From a virus: DNA of 64,000 bases. This document shows, piece after piece, positions 21,813-29,022 of this stretch. The translations under genes and the position numbers were made by a program. Each line of letters opens with the position of its first letter. The first letter of the stretch is position 1. The stretch is taken from positions 186,001 to 250,000 of the IMG/VR virus record IMGVR_UViG_3300043427_002327; one strand, written 5' to 3'. The notes below the pieces were generated by a model. The model ran no database searches, was not told where the DNA came from, and saw only the letters and a program-made list of their open reading frames with translations.

Positions 21813-21869
21813 ATTGTACAGCAAAAAAAGCCTCTACAAGAACCAGAGTGGACAGTCTTTAAAGTGTCC
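21813..21869 (-). promoter_or_regulatory. composite promoter with near-perfect palindromic operator
   Basis: This is the best-formed operator: GGACACTTTAAAGACTGTCC (21869-21850), followed after 31 nt by TACAAT (21818-21813). The gap has a short CTCT...AGAG stem and a T7 run that could end the upstream transcript. It drives the helicase gene. Confidence 0.7.
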
Positions 21870-21929
21870 TGATTCTTATAGAAGCTTATAACTTGTCTTG
21901 AAGCGGCACAAACCTATCCTAGGTATGTT

Positions 21930-22361
21930 TTAGATTCTTGTCAAGCCCTTGTGTTTTAGGTAATCTTGGTATAGGATTGACTCAAAATAATGTGCCTCAA
22001 TCTCATGAGGTTGTTCCCAATAATCCAAATCATCAACACACTCCCCATCAAAATATCTTTTGGATGATCGGTATTTCATCTCCCCTTTCACCCATTGATA
22101 CATATGCCAGAGTTCATGGCAAAGAACCTTAATGTAATCTTTTTTACTTAGGTAAGTGTTTATTTCAATTAAAAAACTTCTTGGTCTATAGGTTTCTCCG
22201 GATATGTCACAATATCCGATTACTTTTTCTTTATTGAGACCACGATGGAGAACTTCAATCTCTAACTTATATCTTGGGAGGTATTCGGACACGAACCAAC
22301 AAACAACATCTTTACATAGACGCTTTGAGTATCCGTATCCAGTTGTTTCAAGGATGATCAT
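21930..22361 (-). CDS. SprT-like zinc metallopeptidase (143 aa)
   Basis: The HELWH motif at about residue 82 (VLCHELWHMYQWVKG) gives the HExxH zinc site, and a later conserved E with AHYFE (about residue 125) fits the third ligand position of the SprT family. In eukaryotes Spartan cleaves DNA-protein crosslinks; the bacterial role is not known. It sits upstream of the helicase with its own composite promoter. Confidence 0.7.
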   Translation of the reverse strand: MIILETTGYGYSKRLCKDVVCWFVSEYLPRYKLEIEVLHRGLNKEKVIGYCDISGETYRPRSFLIEINTYLSKKDYIKVLCHELWHMYQWVKGEMKYRSSKRYFDGECVDDLDYWEQPHEIEAHYFESILYQDYLKHKGLTRI

Positions 22362-22393
22362 TGGAGGTCATATGGGCACTAGGATGCCTTCAT

Positions 22394-22451
22394 AGCATAA
22401 GGCACCTCACAGGCGCTCCTGGAGGTGCCTCAGACGGTTTCTGATCCGTCC
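22394..22451 (-). promoter_or_regulatory. composite promoter: operator, strong hairpin, -10 TATGCT
   Basis: The operator copy (22432-22451) carries the shared GACGGTTT half-site and itself has a GACGG...CCGTC stem. It is followed by the hairpin at 22400-22430 and then TATGCT (22399-22394), with a 32-nt gap. It drives the SprT-like gene. Confidence 0.6.
22400..22430 (-). terminator. strong two-part hairpin after the GT17/2OG gene
   Basis: A perfect 9-bp stem (AGGCACCTC and GAGGTGCCT) encloses an inner CAGG/CCTG stem. The RNA following is not T-rich, so it is either a weak intrinsic terminator for the large gene upstream or a structural part of the composite promoter. Confidence 0.6.
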
Positions 22452-22452
22452 T

Positions 22453-23934
22453 TCAGTCGGTGTCAAAGAAAAACATTTGCCATAGTCGTCCATTGTCCAT
22501 AACTGTCCCAAAGTATTGAGAAGCACTATGAATACAACTTGCATCAAAGATAACCAGACGATTATAAACATTTCCTAGAACATCAACAGGTTCAAATGGG
22601 GTTCCATCTAAATGACACCCTCCAGGAACATCAATCCACGCATCATTCCATCCTTCCTCATAATAAGTTCTTGCTTTTGTTTTCTTGTTAGCGTATAATG
22701 TGGTTCCACACTGATATGGTGCATTCGGTGTGAGGTACAACATACCACCCCACTTTTGATCGTCGCAATGATAAACTAAAGGTTCACCAGACCACGCAAC
22801 TTGAAATCTCCCATTCATCCCATGTTCTTCCCACTTTGTTATTTTTCTTCCCATGATTTCTTCAAATTTTTCTTTGAGTCCAGGAAATAAAAATTGTTGA
22901 TGAGTTCTTCTTCCAATGAATCCCCTACCCAAACCACCTTCAAGATAGTCTTGTTTTAATGCAAACTCTCTTACTTCATCTGGGTTCTCATAAAAGTTAT
23001 CTATAATCCAAGAAGTTGATTTGGAGTTAATATTAATATTAAATAGATTTTCTTGTTTAGGAAGCAAGAAATTTCTTACATTTGGCAAATTGAAGATAAT
23101 TTGTGGTAACAGATTAACTGGATAATTTTTTTGACTTAGTTTACTAGTTTGTTCTACTTCAATAATATCTTTCATAGATTCTGAACTTAAAGTATTAAGG
23201 TTGGAAAGATTATCGGATAAAACAGTAGTTTTTGCTTTATATTTTCTTAAAGTTTCATCTCCCATCCAAGTAAAATGCCACCCACAGTCTTCAATTATTT
23301 TTCCATTTTCAGTAATCCAAACCGGATCCAATGGACTACCATATTGTCCCCTGAATTTTGTCGGAGATCCTCCATTTGATAATTGTCTTTTAGTACACAA
23401 AAGAAGAGATTGACTCCAATCTGCCGGCACATCTCCCTCATAAAGTCTTTTATTCGCTTGACCTTCTAAAAGAACTAAAGGAACTTTAATGATATTGTTT
23501 GGAATATTTCTACAACATGTTGAAAAATATAGAATAAATTCTGGATTGATTATTTCATCACAATCACTTACGATAAAAACATCATCATCATCGTATTCAT
23601 CTATTACAGACATTAGAGCATCTCTTTGTAATCTTTCTCTAGTCCAATTTTTAACTTGAGTTGATTTTGCTTCTAATGAATAGACATAATCAGATTCATC
23701 TGGAATTAAATCTTCACTATCCGGCACAATAGTTTCAATAACCTGAATTTTATCCTTTGGTAAATTAAGATCTTCTATTAGTTTTTTACAAATAAAATCT
23801 TTATCATCTCCATTATGTGTTTTATTTGATTCAGAGATAATAAACTTATCCACATGATCTTTTAGTAGATTAATTCTAAGTTCTAATAATTCTTTTTCAA
23901 TGAAAAAAGTAAAATAATCAATAATCTTTTTCAT
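22453..23934 (-). CDS. GT17-like glycosyltransferase fused to a 2OG-Fe(II) oxygenase
   Basis: Residues 1-290 resemble GT17 (beta-1,4-N-acetylglucosaminyltransferase family): DYFTFFIEKELLELRIN, FIISESNKTHNG, and a VSDCDEI acidic motif near residue 122. Residues 300-493 look like a 2OG-Fe(II) hydroxylase with a YHCDDQ iron motif (H.D), a distal His in CIHSASQ and a NGRLW Arg. The combination could transfer a sugar and hydroxylate a sugar or a protein. It sits at the end of the glycan cassette. Substrate unknown. Confidence 0.75.
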   Translation of the reverse strand: MKKIIDYFTFFIEKELLELRINLLKDHVDKFIISESNKTHNGDDKDFICKKLIEDLNLPKDKIQVIETIVPDSEDLIPDESDYVYSLEAKSTQVKNWTRERLQRDALMSVIDEYDDDDVFIVSDCDEIINPEFILYFSTCCRNIPNNIIKVPLVLLEGQANKRLYEGDVPADWSQSLLLCTKRQLSNGGSPTKFRGQYGSPLDPVWITENGKIIEDCGWHFTWMGDETLRKYKAKTTVLSDNLSNLNTLSSESMKDIIEVEQTSKLSQKNYPVNLLPQIIFNLPNVRNFLLPKQENLFNININSKSTSWIIDNFYENPDEVREFALKQDYLEGGLGRGFIGRRTHQQFLFPGLKEKFEEIMGRKITKWEEHGMNGRFQVAWSGEPLVYHCDDQKWGGMLYLTPNAPYQCGTTLYANKKTKARTYYEEGWNDAWIDVPGGCHLDGTPFEPVDVLGNVYNRLVIFDASCIHSASQYFGTVMDNGRLWQMFFFDTD

Positions 23935-24537
23935 TTAATACCACTCTGTAAATTTAATTCTATTTTCCGAAAATACTTTTTTGTAATTTTCTATTTTATT
24001 TCTATAAACAACTAAATCATCAAAAAAATGTGGATGAAATTCAATGTAAATTTCATTAATGTATTTAATTGTGCCAGATGATATTAATTTATCTATAATA
24101 TCAAATTCGCTTCCTTCAACATCTAATTTTACAACAATAAAATCATTAATACTAGAAAATGTTTCTATAATATTTGAAAAATCTAATACCCTTACTATCT
24201 CTGTTTCTGAATTATATTTAATTGGATTCTCTTGTAATTTTTGTGGGGGATTTAATAATATATTAGAAGACTGCCCAGTAAATGTACCAACTTCAGTTCC
24301 ATCCCAAATAGTAGATTCGGATAGGTTTAAATTTACATAATCATTTTTATTAGATACACCAGCATTAAAATGAATAATATTCAATCCATCATCTAATAAT
24401 TTTAAATAATTTTCTTTTGAACTAATATATGTTTTTGGATTTGGTTCAAAACAATAACATTCCCAACTAGAATCTATACCATAGATTTTAGATATTTCGT
24501 TGAACCCCTGAAACAAGTGTGTTCCGCAGTCAAAGAA
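23935..24537 (-). CDS. second FkbM-like methyltransferase domain, probably reached by frameshift
   Basis: The frame shows FkbM motif I (FFDCGTHLFQGF) directly after an A12 run, then CFEPNP and VVKLDVEGSEFDII. Apart from a possible TTG there is no Met in the whole 200 residues, no ribosome-binding site, and an in-frame TAA sits just before the A12. So it is probably translated only by a -1 shift from the gene upstream. FkbM domains O-methylate sugars using SAM. Confidence 0.75.
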   Translation of the reverse strand, partial: FFDCGTHLFQGFNEISKIYGIDSSWECYCFEPNPKTYISSKENYLKLLDDGLNIIHFNAGVSNKNDYVNLNLSESTIWDGTEVGTFTGQSSNILLNPPQKLQENPIKYNSETEIVRVLDFSNIIETFSSINDFIVVKLDVEGSEFDIIDKLISSGTIKYINEIYIEFHPHFFDDLVVYRNKIENYKKVFSENRIKFTEWY

Positions 24538-25844
24538 TTTTTTTTTTTTAAATTTTTATTAGTACTCTGAATTTCATTATTAATATAAACCATAAATTCA
24601 CAATTATAAGTGTCAATAAAAGTATCATCAAATATTTTATCAGTTATGTCTAGTGATTTTCCCCAAGAAATATTTTGTCTGGTGCAAGACATTACCTTGT
24701 AATCGTTGAACTTAGTTAAATATGTATCTCTGAATTTTTTGAATTTTTCTCTGAAATTATAACCTTTGAGGTGAATTTCTATTGATATAAATTTAACATT
24801 ATTGAATATAAAATCTATATTTTCTTCGGTAAAAATATTATATTCACCACCTTCACAGTCAACTTTCATATAATCAATATGATTAATTGAATATGTTGAT
24901 ATAAGTTCTTTAAAAGTAATGGGAATAAAACTCTTATCATTCCCAAAAACATTAATTTCATCAGTATTATTACTTACTATTCCATTATTAATATAAGTTA
25001 TTGATGTATTAAAGTTATTGAATAATTTTTCGGAACAGTTTTTAACCAATGTTTTTAGTAAATTTTTAGATGGTTCAACACAATATACTTTTTTTGGTTT
25101 TTGATCTAAAATTGATATAGTATATGCACCAACACTTGCACCAATATCCAAAACAATATCATTTTCTTTTACATCTTTCCAAAATCTATAAACATTTTCA
25201 TGTATCACTTCTCTTTCTATTGTAACAATGTCTTCTTCCGTTAGGTCTGCCCAATCAAAGTTGTTTGGATAATTAAATGTTTGACCGATTGAATTTTTTC
25301 CTAATCTAATTAAGTTTTGATTTATACTATTTTTGTGTAATTCATCAAAATTATCCCAGTAATTTTTTGTAAGAAGATCAAATAGATTTCTACTTTCATC
25401 ACCTTTACCCCACCACCAAGCTGCAACTGCTTTTTGGAATAACAATAAATGTTTTCCACTATACTCAGGAATGTTAATACTTTCTATTTCATTATTATGA
25501 CATTGTAGACCAAGATTTGCATAGGTATAACAACTTTGCCATTCTTGGTTCTTTTCATACAATAGAGATAAGAAATAATATGCCTCTGGTCTTTGTGGCA
25601 ATAAGTTTAAGGCATTTTCTAATGTTACTTTTTCAGTATTATCTCTTGAACCTTGTAATTTATAACAAAACGCTGATTTTAGTAAACATTCATAAGCAAG
25701 TAAATCATTTTTAGATCTTTCCGCAGTTCTTAGATAATAAGTGTGTGCGGGTGCATACTGACCTTGTTTTTCATACCATTTCGCGAGATTATAATTATTT
25801 TCTGGATTTTCGGTATCTAGTGAAAATTTAATAAGCTCATTCAT
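24474..25844 (-). CDS. TPR-FkbM methyltransferase
   Basis: Residues 1-200 are helical TPR-like repeats (LAKWYEKQGQYAPAHTYYL). An FkbM domain follows with motif I VLDIGASVGAYTISIL, CVEPS and YMKVDCEGGEYNIF. FkbM enzymes methylate hydroxyls on sugars or polyketides. The start is the ATG at 25844 (MNELIKFSL), which overlaps the upstream stop. The last codons run into the A12 tract at 24538-24549, after which this frame adds only 21 residues while the -1 frame opens a second FkbM domain. Confidence 0.8.
   Translation of the reverse strand: MNELIKFSLDTENPENNYNLAKWYEKQGQYAPAHTYYLRTAERSKNDLLAYECLLKSAFCYKLQGSRDNTEKVTLENALNLLPQRPEAYYFLSLLYEKNQEWQSCYTYANLGLQCHNNEIESINIPEYSGKHLLLFQKAVAAWWWGKGDESRNLFDLLTKNYWDNFDELHKNSINQNLIRLGKNSIGQTFNYPNNFDWADLTEEDIVTIEREVIHENVYRFWKDVKENDIVLDIGASVGAYTISILDQKPKKVYCVEPSKNLLKTLVKNCSEKLFNNFNTSITYINNGIVSNNTDEINVFGNDKSFIPITFKELISTYSINHIDYMKVDCEGGEYNIFTEENIDFIFNNVKFISIEIHLKGYNFREKFKKFRDTYLTKFNDYKVMSCTRQNISWGKSLDITDKIFDDTFIDTYNCEFMVYINNEIQSTNKNLKKKNSLTAEHTCFRGSTKYLKSMV
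24538..24549 (-). promoter_or_regulatory. A12 tract: putative frameshift or slippage site
   Basis: Twelve consecutive A on the coding strand follow TTT. In zero frame they encode Leu-Lys-Lys-Lys-Asn; a -1 shift or one extra A in the mRNA moves into the second methyltransferase frame. Poly-A runs are known slippage sites for both polymerase and ribosome. Confidence 0.65.
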
Positions 25845-26814
25845 TAATAAAGTCCTCAACTACTGATTTTGAAATTCTGAGTATATACGCTGCGTTGTCT
25901 TGCGTTCCAAATGTAATTAGAAAATCATCATTATATTCGGCCATGCCACAAGAAAATTCAATTTTAAAATTTAAAAATGAAAATAACTTTGATACTTTTT
26001 GAAGTTTAAAATTCTTATCCCATATAACAAACCGATGACGATAAGTTGCATCTTTTCTACCTTGTTCTGAATTATAAAGTTCTGTTTCATGGAGAAGAGA
26101 AAGATATCCATTTTGATATGGAATAACTTGTGAACCACCTCTTAAATCATTTTTTAATTCTGTAGTGTAAGGACTTGTTTCAATTATTGTGGAATCTTTT
26201 CCTGTAATATCAAATTTCAATAATGCAGTTGGATTAGTCCATTTTAAAAGATGAAAAGGTTTATCTTCAATTGGAGTACAATTTTTCATACAATATTCAT
26301 CATCTGGTGGAGGACCTGGAATTCTATATCTAGAAACTTCTTTAACTTCAGAACCATTGAACCTCAATTCAGAAAGTTCCATTCTTCCAGTTCCAATAGT
26401 GTCTACATCTCTGCGTACACCTATAGCGTAAATCTTACCGTTCCATTGAATCAAACGAACATCTTCCAACCCAACAAATTCCCATTGTGGTTGATAAGTA
26501 TCAAAATTTGATGTATCTATTTTTGAGTAATGGAGTATATTTAAATCTTCATCTAATTCTGCAATATGATTTGCAGTTCTGAGGTGCATATCATTCTCTG
26601 GGTGTATGTAGGATAATGGTCCCCACATATGTTCAAATTTATTTAATTCCGAATGATATAATGTGTAATTTACATTTCTGATATTGACTAATATTCTTCC
26701 ATCAACTACTAAAACTGATGGATTTGTGAGAGAAGGTCCACAGAGATCTTCGGGATTTATGAGAAGTGGTTTAATAATGCCACCATTATCTAATGCAAGT
26801 TTTACAAAATTCAT
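25837..26814 (-). CDS. beta-propeller glycoside hydrolase/phosphorylase-like protein (GH130/GH43 type)
   Basis: The protein has the repeated strand pattern of a five-bladed propeller: NPSVLVVDGRILVNIRN, FVGLEDVRLIQWNGKIYAI, NPTALLKFD, GGSQVIPYQNGYLSLLHE and FSCGMAEYNDDFLITFG. Enzymes of this layout act on glycosides or phosphorolyse mannosides. The ED in GLEDVRL and the SCGM..Y region fit substrate-binding loops. It lies in the glycan cassette. I cannot name the family with certainty. Confidence 0.6.
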   Translation of the reverse strand: MNFVKLALDNGGIIKPLLINPEDLCGPSLTNPSVLVVDGRILVNIRNVNYTLYHSELNKFEHMWGPLSYIHPENDMHLRTANHIAELDEDLNILHYSKIDTSNFDTYQPQWEFVGLEDVRLIQWNGKIYAIGVRRDVDTIGTGRMELSELRFNGSEVKEVSRYRIPGPPPDDEYCMKNCTPIEDKPFHLLKWTNPTALLKFDITGKDSTIIETSPYTTELKNDLRGGSQVIPYQNGYLSLLHETELYNSEQGRKDATYRHRFVIWDKNFKLQKVSKLFSFLNFKIEFSCGMAEYNDDFLITFGTQDNAAYILRISKSVVEDFINE

Positions 26815-26838
26815 AATACTATAACGAGTTCTTGAATG

Positions 26839-26846
26839 TATTTATT
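26839..26846 (-). promoter_or_regulatory. AATAAATA late-like promoter
   Basis: The minus strand reads GAATAAATAC about 27 nt upstream of the beta-propeller gene (start 26814). It differs from TATAAATA in the first base. Weak evidence. Confidence 0.35.
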
Positions 26847-27192
26847 CTGGTTTAATGGGCCAAATAATTTCTCTAGGAAATTTTGATTGTTGAGGAATAT
26901 CTAAAAGTAATTGTCTATATTCAGTCCAATTGTCTTTTTCTTCTTGAGTAAAAGAATTCCAACGAATAACATTTATTGTATCAATGTAAATTGAAAGATA
27001 CTTATTTCTTCGGATTCTTTGTTTTTGGCACCATTCCTCATAGGTCATCCATCCATTTTCATTCCAAAACCATCCAATTTCTCCGTCGTTTTGTGGAGTA
27101 GAAATAAGTTCTTCTGTATCAGTCCAAGATTGGTCGTATAGAATATCTACACATTCTCTTGTATTCTTATTAATGACACATATTTTATTCAT
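26842..27192 (-). CDS. tail-fibre assembly chaperone-like protein (116 aa)
   Basis: The C-terminal half reads RIRRNKYLSIYIDTINVIR, a Trp and a YRQLLLDIP...FP.EI.WP pattern. That is typical of small phage tail-fibre assembly proteins (XkdW or Phage_tail_APC type). It follows the collagen-like fibre gene directly, the usual place for such chaperones. It probably helps that fibre fold or trimerise. Confidence 0.7.
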   Translation of the reverse strand: MNKICVINKNTRECVDILYDQSWTDTEELISTPQNDGEIGWFWNENGWMTYEEWCQKQRIRRNKYLSIYIDTINVIRWNSFTQEEKDNWTEYRQLLLDIPQQSKFPREIIWPIKPE

Positions 27193-27204
27193 TTATTTTA
27201 CTCC

Positions 27205-28581
27205 TTATAGTTTTAAATATTCTACTATTAAAATTGTACCCGCAGCTCCGGTTCCACCAACAACACCTGTAAGTAAATTTATATTTACTGCACCAGAACC
27301 TCCTGCACCGGGTTGTGTTGCGTTTATTCCAGCATTTGAACCTGCAGTAAATCTTACTGGTCCGTTTGCTCCGCCGCCCCAATATGATGCACCACCGTTC
27401 CCCGCAGTAACCGTATTGTTACCCACACCCAAACCGGGCAAACCATCGAGTCCAGTATGAAGAATGTCACCTCCAGTAGGAATTCCACCATTTCCACCAT
27501 TAAATGCCGATGTGTTGGCTGCATAAGCACTTCCAGTTCCAAATCCACCTTCTCCACCAGTTCCGACTAAAACAATGGAATCAATTCCAGTACAGGTAAA
27601 AATTGAGTTAGATCCATTTCCACCATTTCCGCCAAGAACAGTACCTGCAGCACCTCCACCTCCAACAGTATAGGTGGCGGTTGTCCCCAATTGTGCGGCA
27701 GTTAACCATTTAATTGATGTTCCTCCTCCTCCTCCGCCTCCAGAGCAACTACCAGATGAACCATCGGAGTCGGATCCTCCTCCTCCACCACCTCCACCAG
27801 TGACGAATACTTGAGCAATTATTGTTTTTGGATCTCTAGTAAAAGTTCCTGAACCTACTGAATTATATCTGGTTATTTTTACTGATGATATTCCTACGCT
27901 TCCATCTACTTCCACACTCCCATCCACTTTTACATTTCCAGCAACATGGAGTTTTGAATTTAATTGTGGATTCAATGTTCCTATACTAATAGAACCATCT
28001 AGAAATAAATTACTTGTACTCGGATTAAAACTGAATGGGGGTGATGTTGTTCTTATACTTGGCGTCTGATTTCCAGTTCCTGCAACAAACACTGGATAAA
28101 ATGTCGAATTGGTAGTAGTATCAAATGCTGAAATGACATTAGATGGTCCATTTAATCCTTGAATTCCTTGAGATCCTGTAGTTCCTTGAATTGATATTCC
28201 CTGAGTTCCTTGAATACCAAAATTACCTTGAATACCTTGAATTCCTTGAGATCCTGTAGTTCCTTGAATTGATATTCCCTGAGTTCCTTGAATACCAAAA
28301 TTACCTTGAATACCTTGAATTCCTTGAGATCCTGTAGTTCCTTGACGACCTTGAATACCTTGAGTTCCTTGAGATCCTGTAGATCCTTGAGTACCTTGAA
28401 TACCTTGAGTTCCTTGAGATCCTGTAGATCCTTGAGTACCTTGAATACCTTGAGTTCCTTGAGATCCTGTAGTTCCTTGACGACCTTGAATACCCTGAGT
28501 TCCTTGAGATCCTGTAGATCCTTGAATTCCCTGAGTGCCCCTAAAACTTGAATCTAAAAATGCGGAAAGATTTACTGGCAT
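27205..28581 (-). CDS. collagen-like fibre protein with Gly-rich tip (458 aa)
   Basis: Residues 15-140 are Gly-X-Y repeats rich in Thr, Gln, Ser and Ile (GTQGIQGTTGSQ), which should form a collagen-like triple helix. After a 'GTLNPQLNSKLHVAGN' type module comes a C-terminal region with long Gly runs (VTGGGGGGGG and GGNGGNGS), as in phage adhesin tips of the gp38 or poly-Gly type. It is probably a trimeric adhesin. The adjacent chaperone gene supports this. Confidence 0.85.
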   Translation of the reverse strand: MPVNLSAFLDSSFRGTQGIQGSTGSQGTQGIQGRQGTTGSQGTQGIQGTQGSTGSQGTQGIQGTQGSTGSQGTQGIQGRQGTTGSQGIQGIQGNFGIQGTQGISIQGTTGSQGIQGIQGNFGIQGTQGISIQGTTGSQGIQGLNGPSNVISAFDTTTNSTFYPVFVAGTGNQTPSIRTTSPPFSFNPSTSNLFLDGSISIGTLNPQLNSKLHVAGNVKVDGSVEVDGSVGISSVKITRYNSVGSGTFTRDPKTIIAQVFVTGGGGGGGGSDSDGSSGSCSGGGGGGGTSIKWLTAAQLGTTATYTVGGGGAAGTVLGGNGGNGSNSIFTCTGIDSIVLVGTGGEGGFGTGSAYAANTSAFNGGNGGIPTGGDILHTGLDGLPGLGVGNNTVTAGNGGASYWGGGANGPVRFTAGSNAGINATQPGAGGSGAVNINLLTGVVGGTGAAGTILIVEYLKL

Positions 28582-28659
28582 ATTAAAATATTTTTAACTG
28601 TTTATTTTTTATATTATATCCCTGAACCACAAGATTTTTATGTATTATATGCGTTAAAA

Positions 28660-28667
28660 TATTTATG
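28660..28667 (-). promoter_or_regulatory. CATAAATA late-like promoter
   Basis: The minus strand reads ACATAAATATTTTAAC about 80 nt upstream of the collagen-like gene (start 28581), in the 81-nt intergenic gap that otherwise holds only AT-rich DNA. The distance is longer than usual. Confidence 0.4.
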
Positions 28668-29022
28668 TGTATATTTTTATTTCTTTATAAAGAGAATTAT
28701 GTGTCTCGTTAATTTCTCTTTTTATTCTTGCTCTTTCATCATTAGTAATATAAACACCTCTCGCAAGTTCTATAAATTTCTCATCAAACACTTGAGATTT
28801 TTCCATCACTCTTAATTCATCTTCAATTTTCCAGAGTTTACGATTGATTGTAAGTAATTTTGAAACATAAGATGCATCATAAACCTTATGTTCTTGTGCA
28901 ATTTGAATAAGTTCTTGAAGTTCCTTCTTTACATATTCATTAGAAGTGTGTTGTGACTTAATGGAAAGTATAGAAATTTTATCTAAAAGTTCACCGACTG
29001 ATACTGGAATTTCAATTCTCAT
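28663..29022 (-). CDS. DUF6165-like protein (119 aa)
   Basis: The protein starts MRIEIPVSVGELLDKISILS, matching a small family often found near glycosyltransferases (IPVSVGELLDKI.IL.IK). The rest is helical. The family's function is not known; location in the glycan cassette suggests an accessory role in saccharide synthesis. Confidence 0.65.
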   Translation of the reverse strand: MRIEIPVSVGELLDKISILSIKSQHTSNEYVKKELQELIQIAQEHKVYDASYVSKLLTINRKLWKIEDELRVMEKSQVFDEKFIELARGVYITNDERARIKREINETHNSLYKEIKIYT

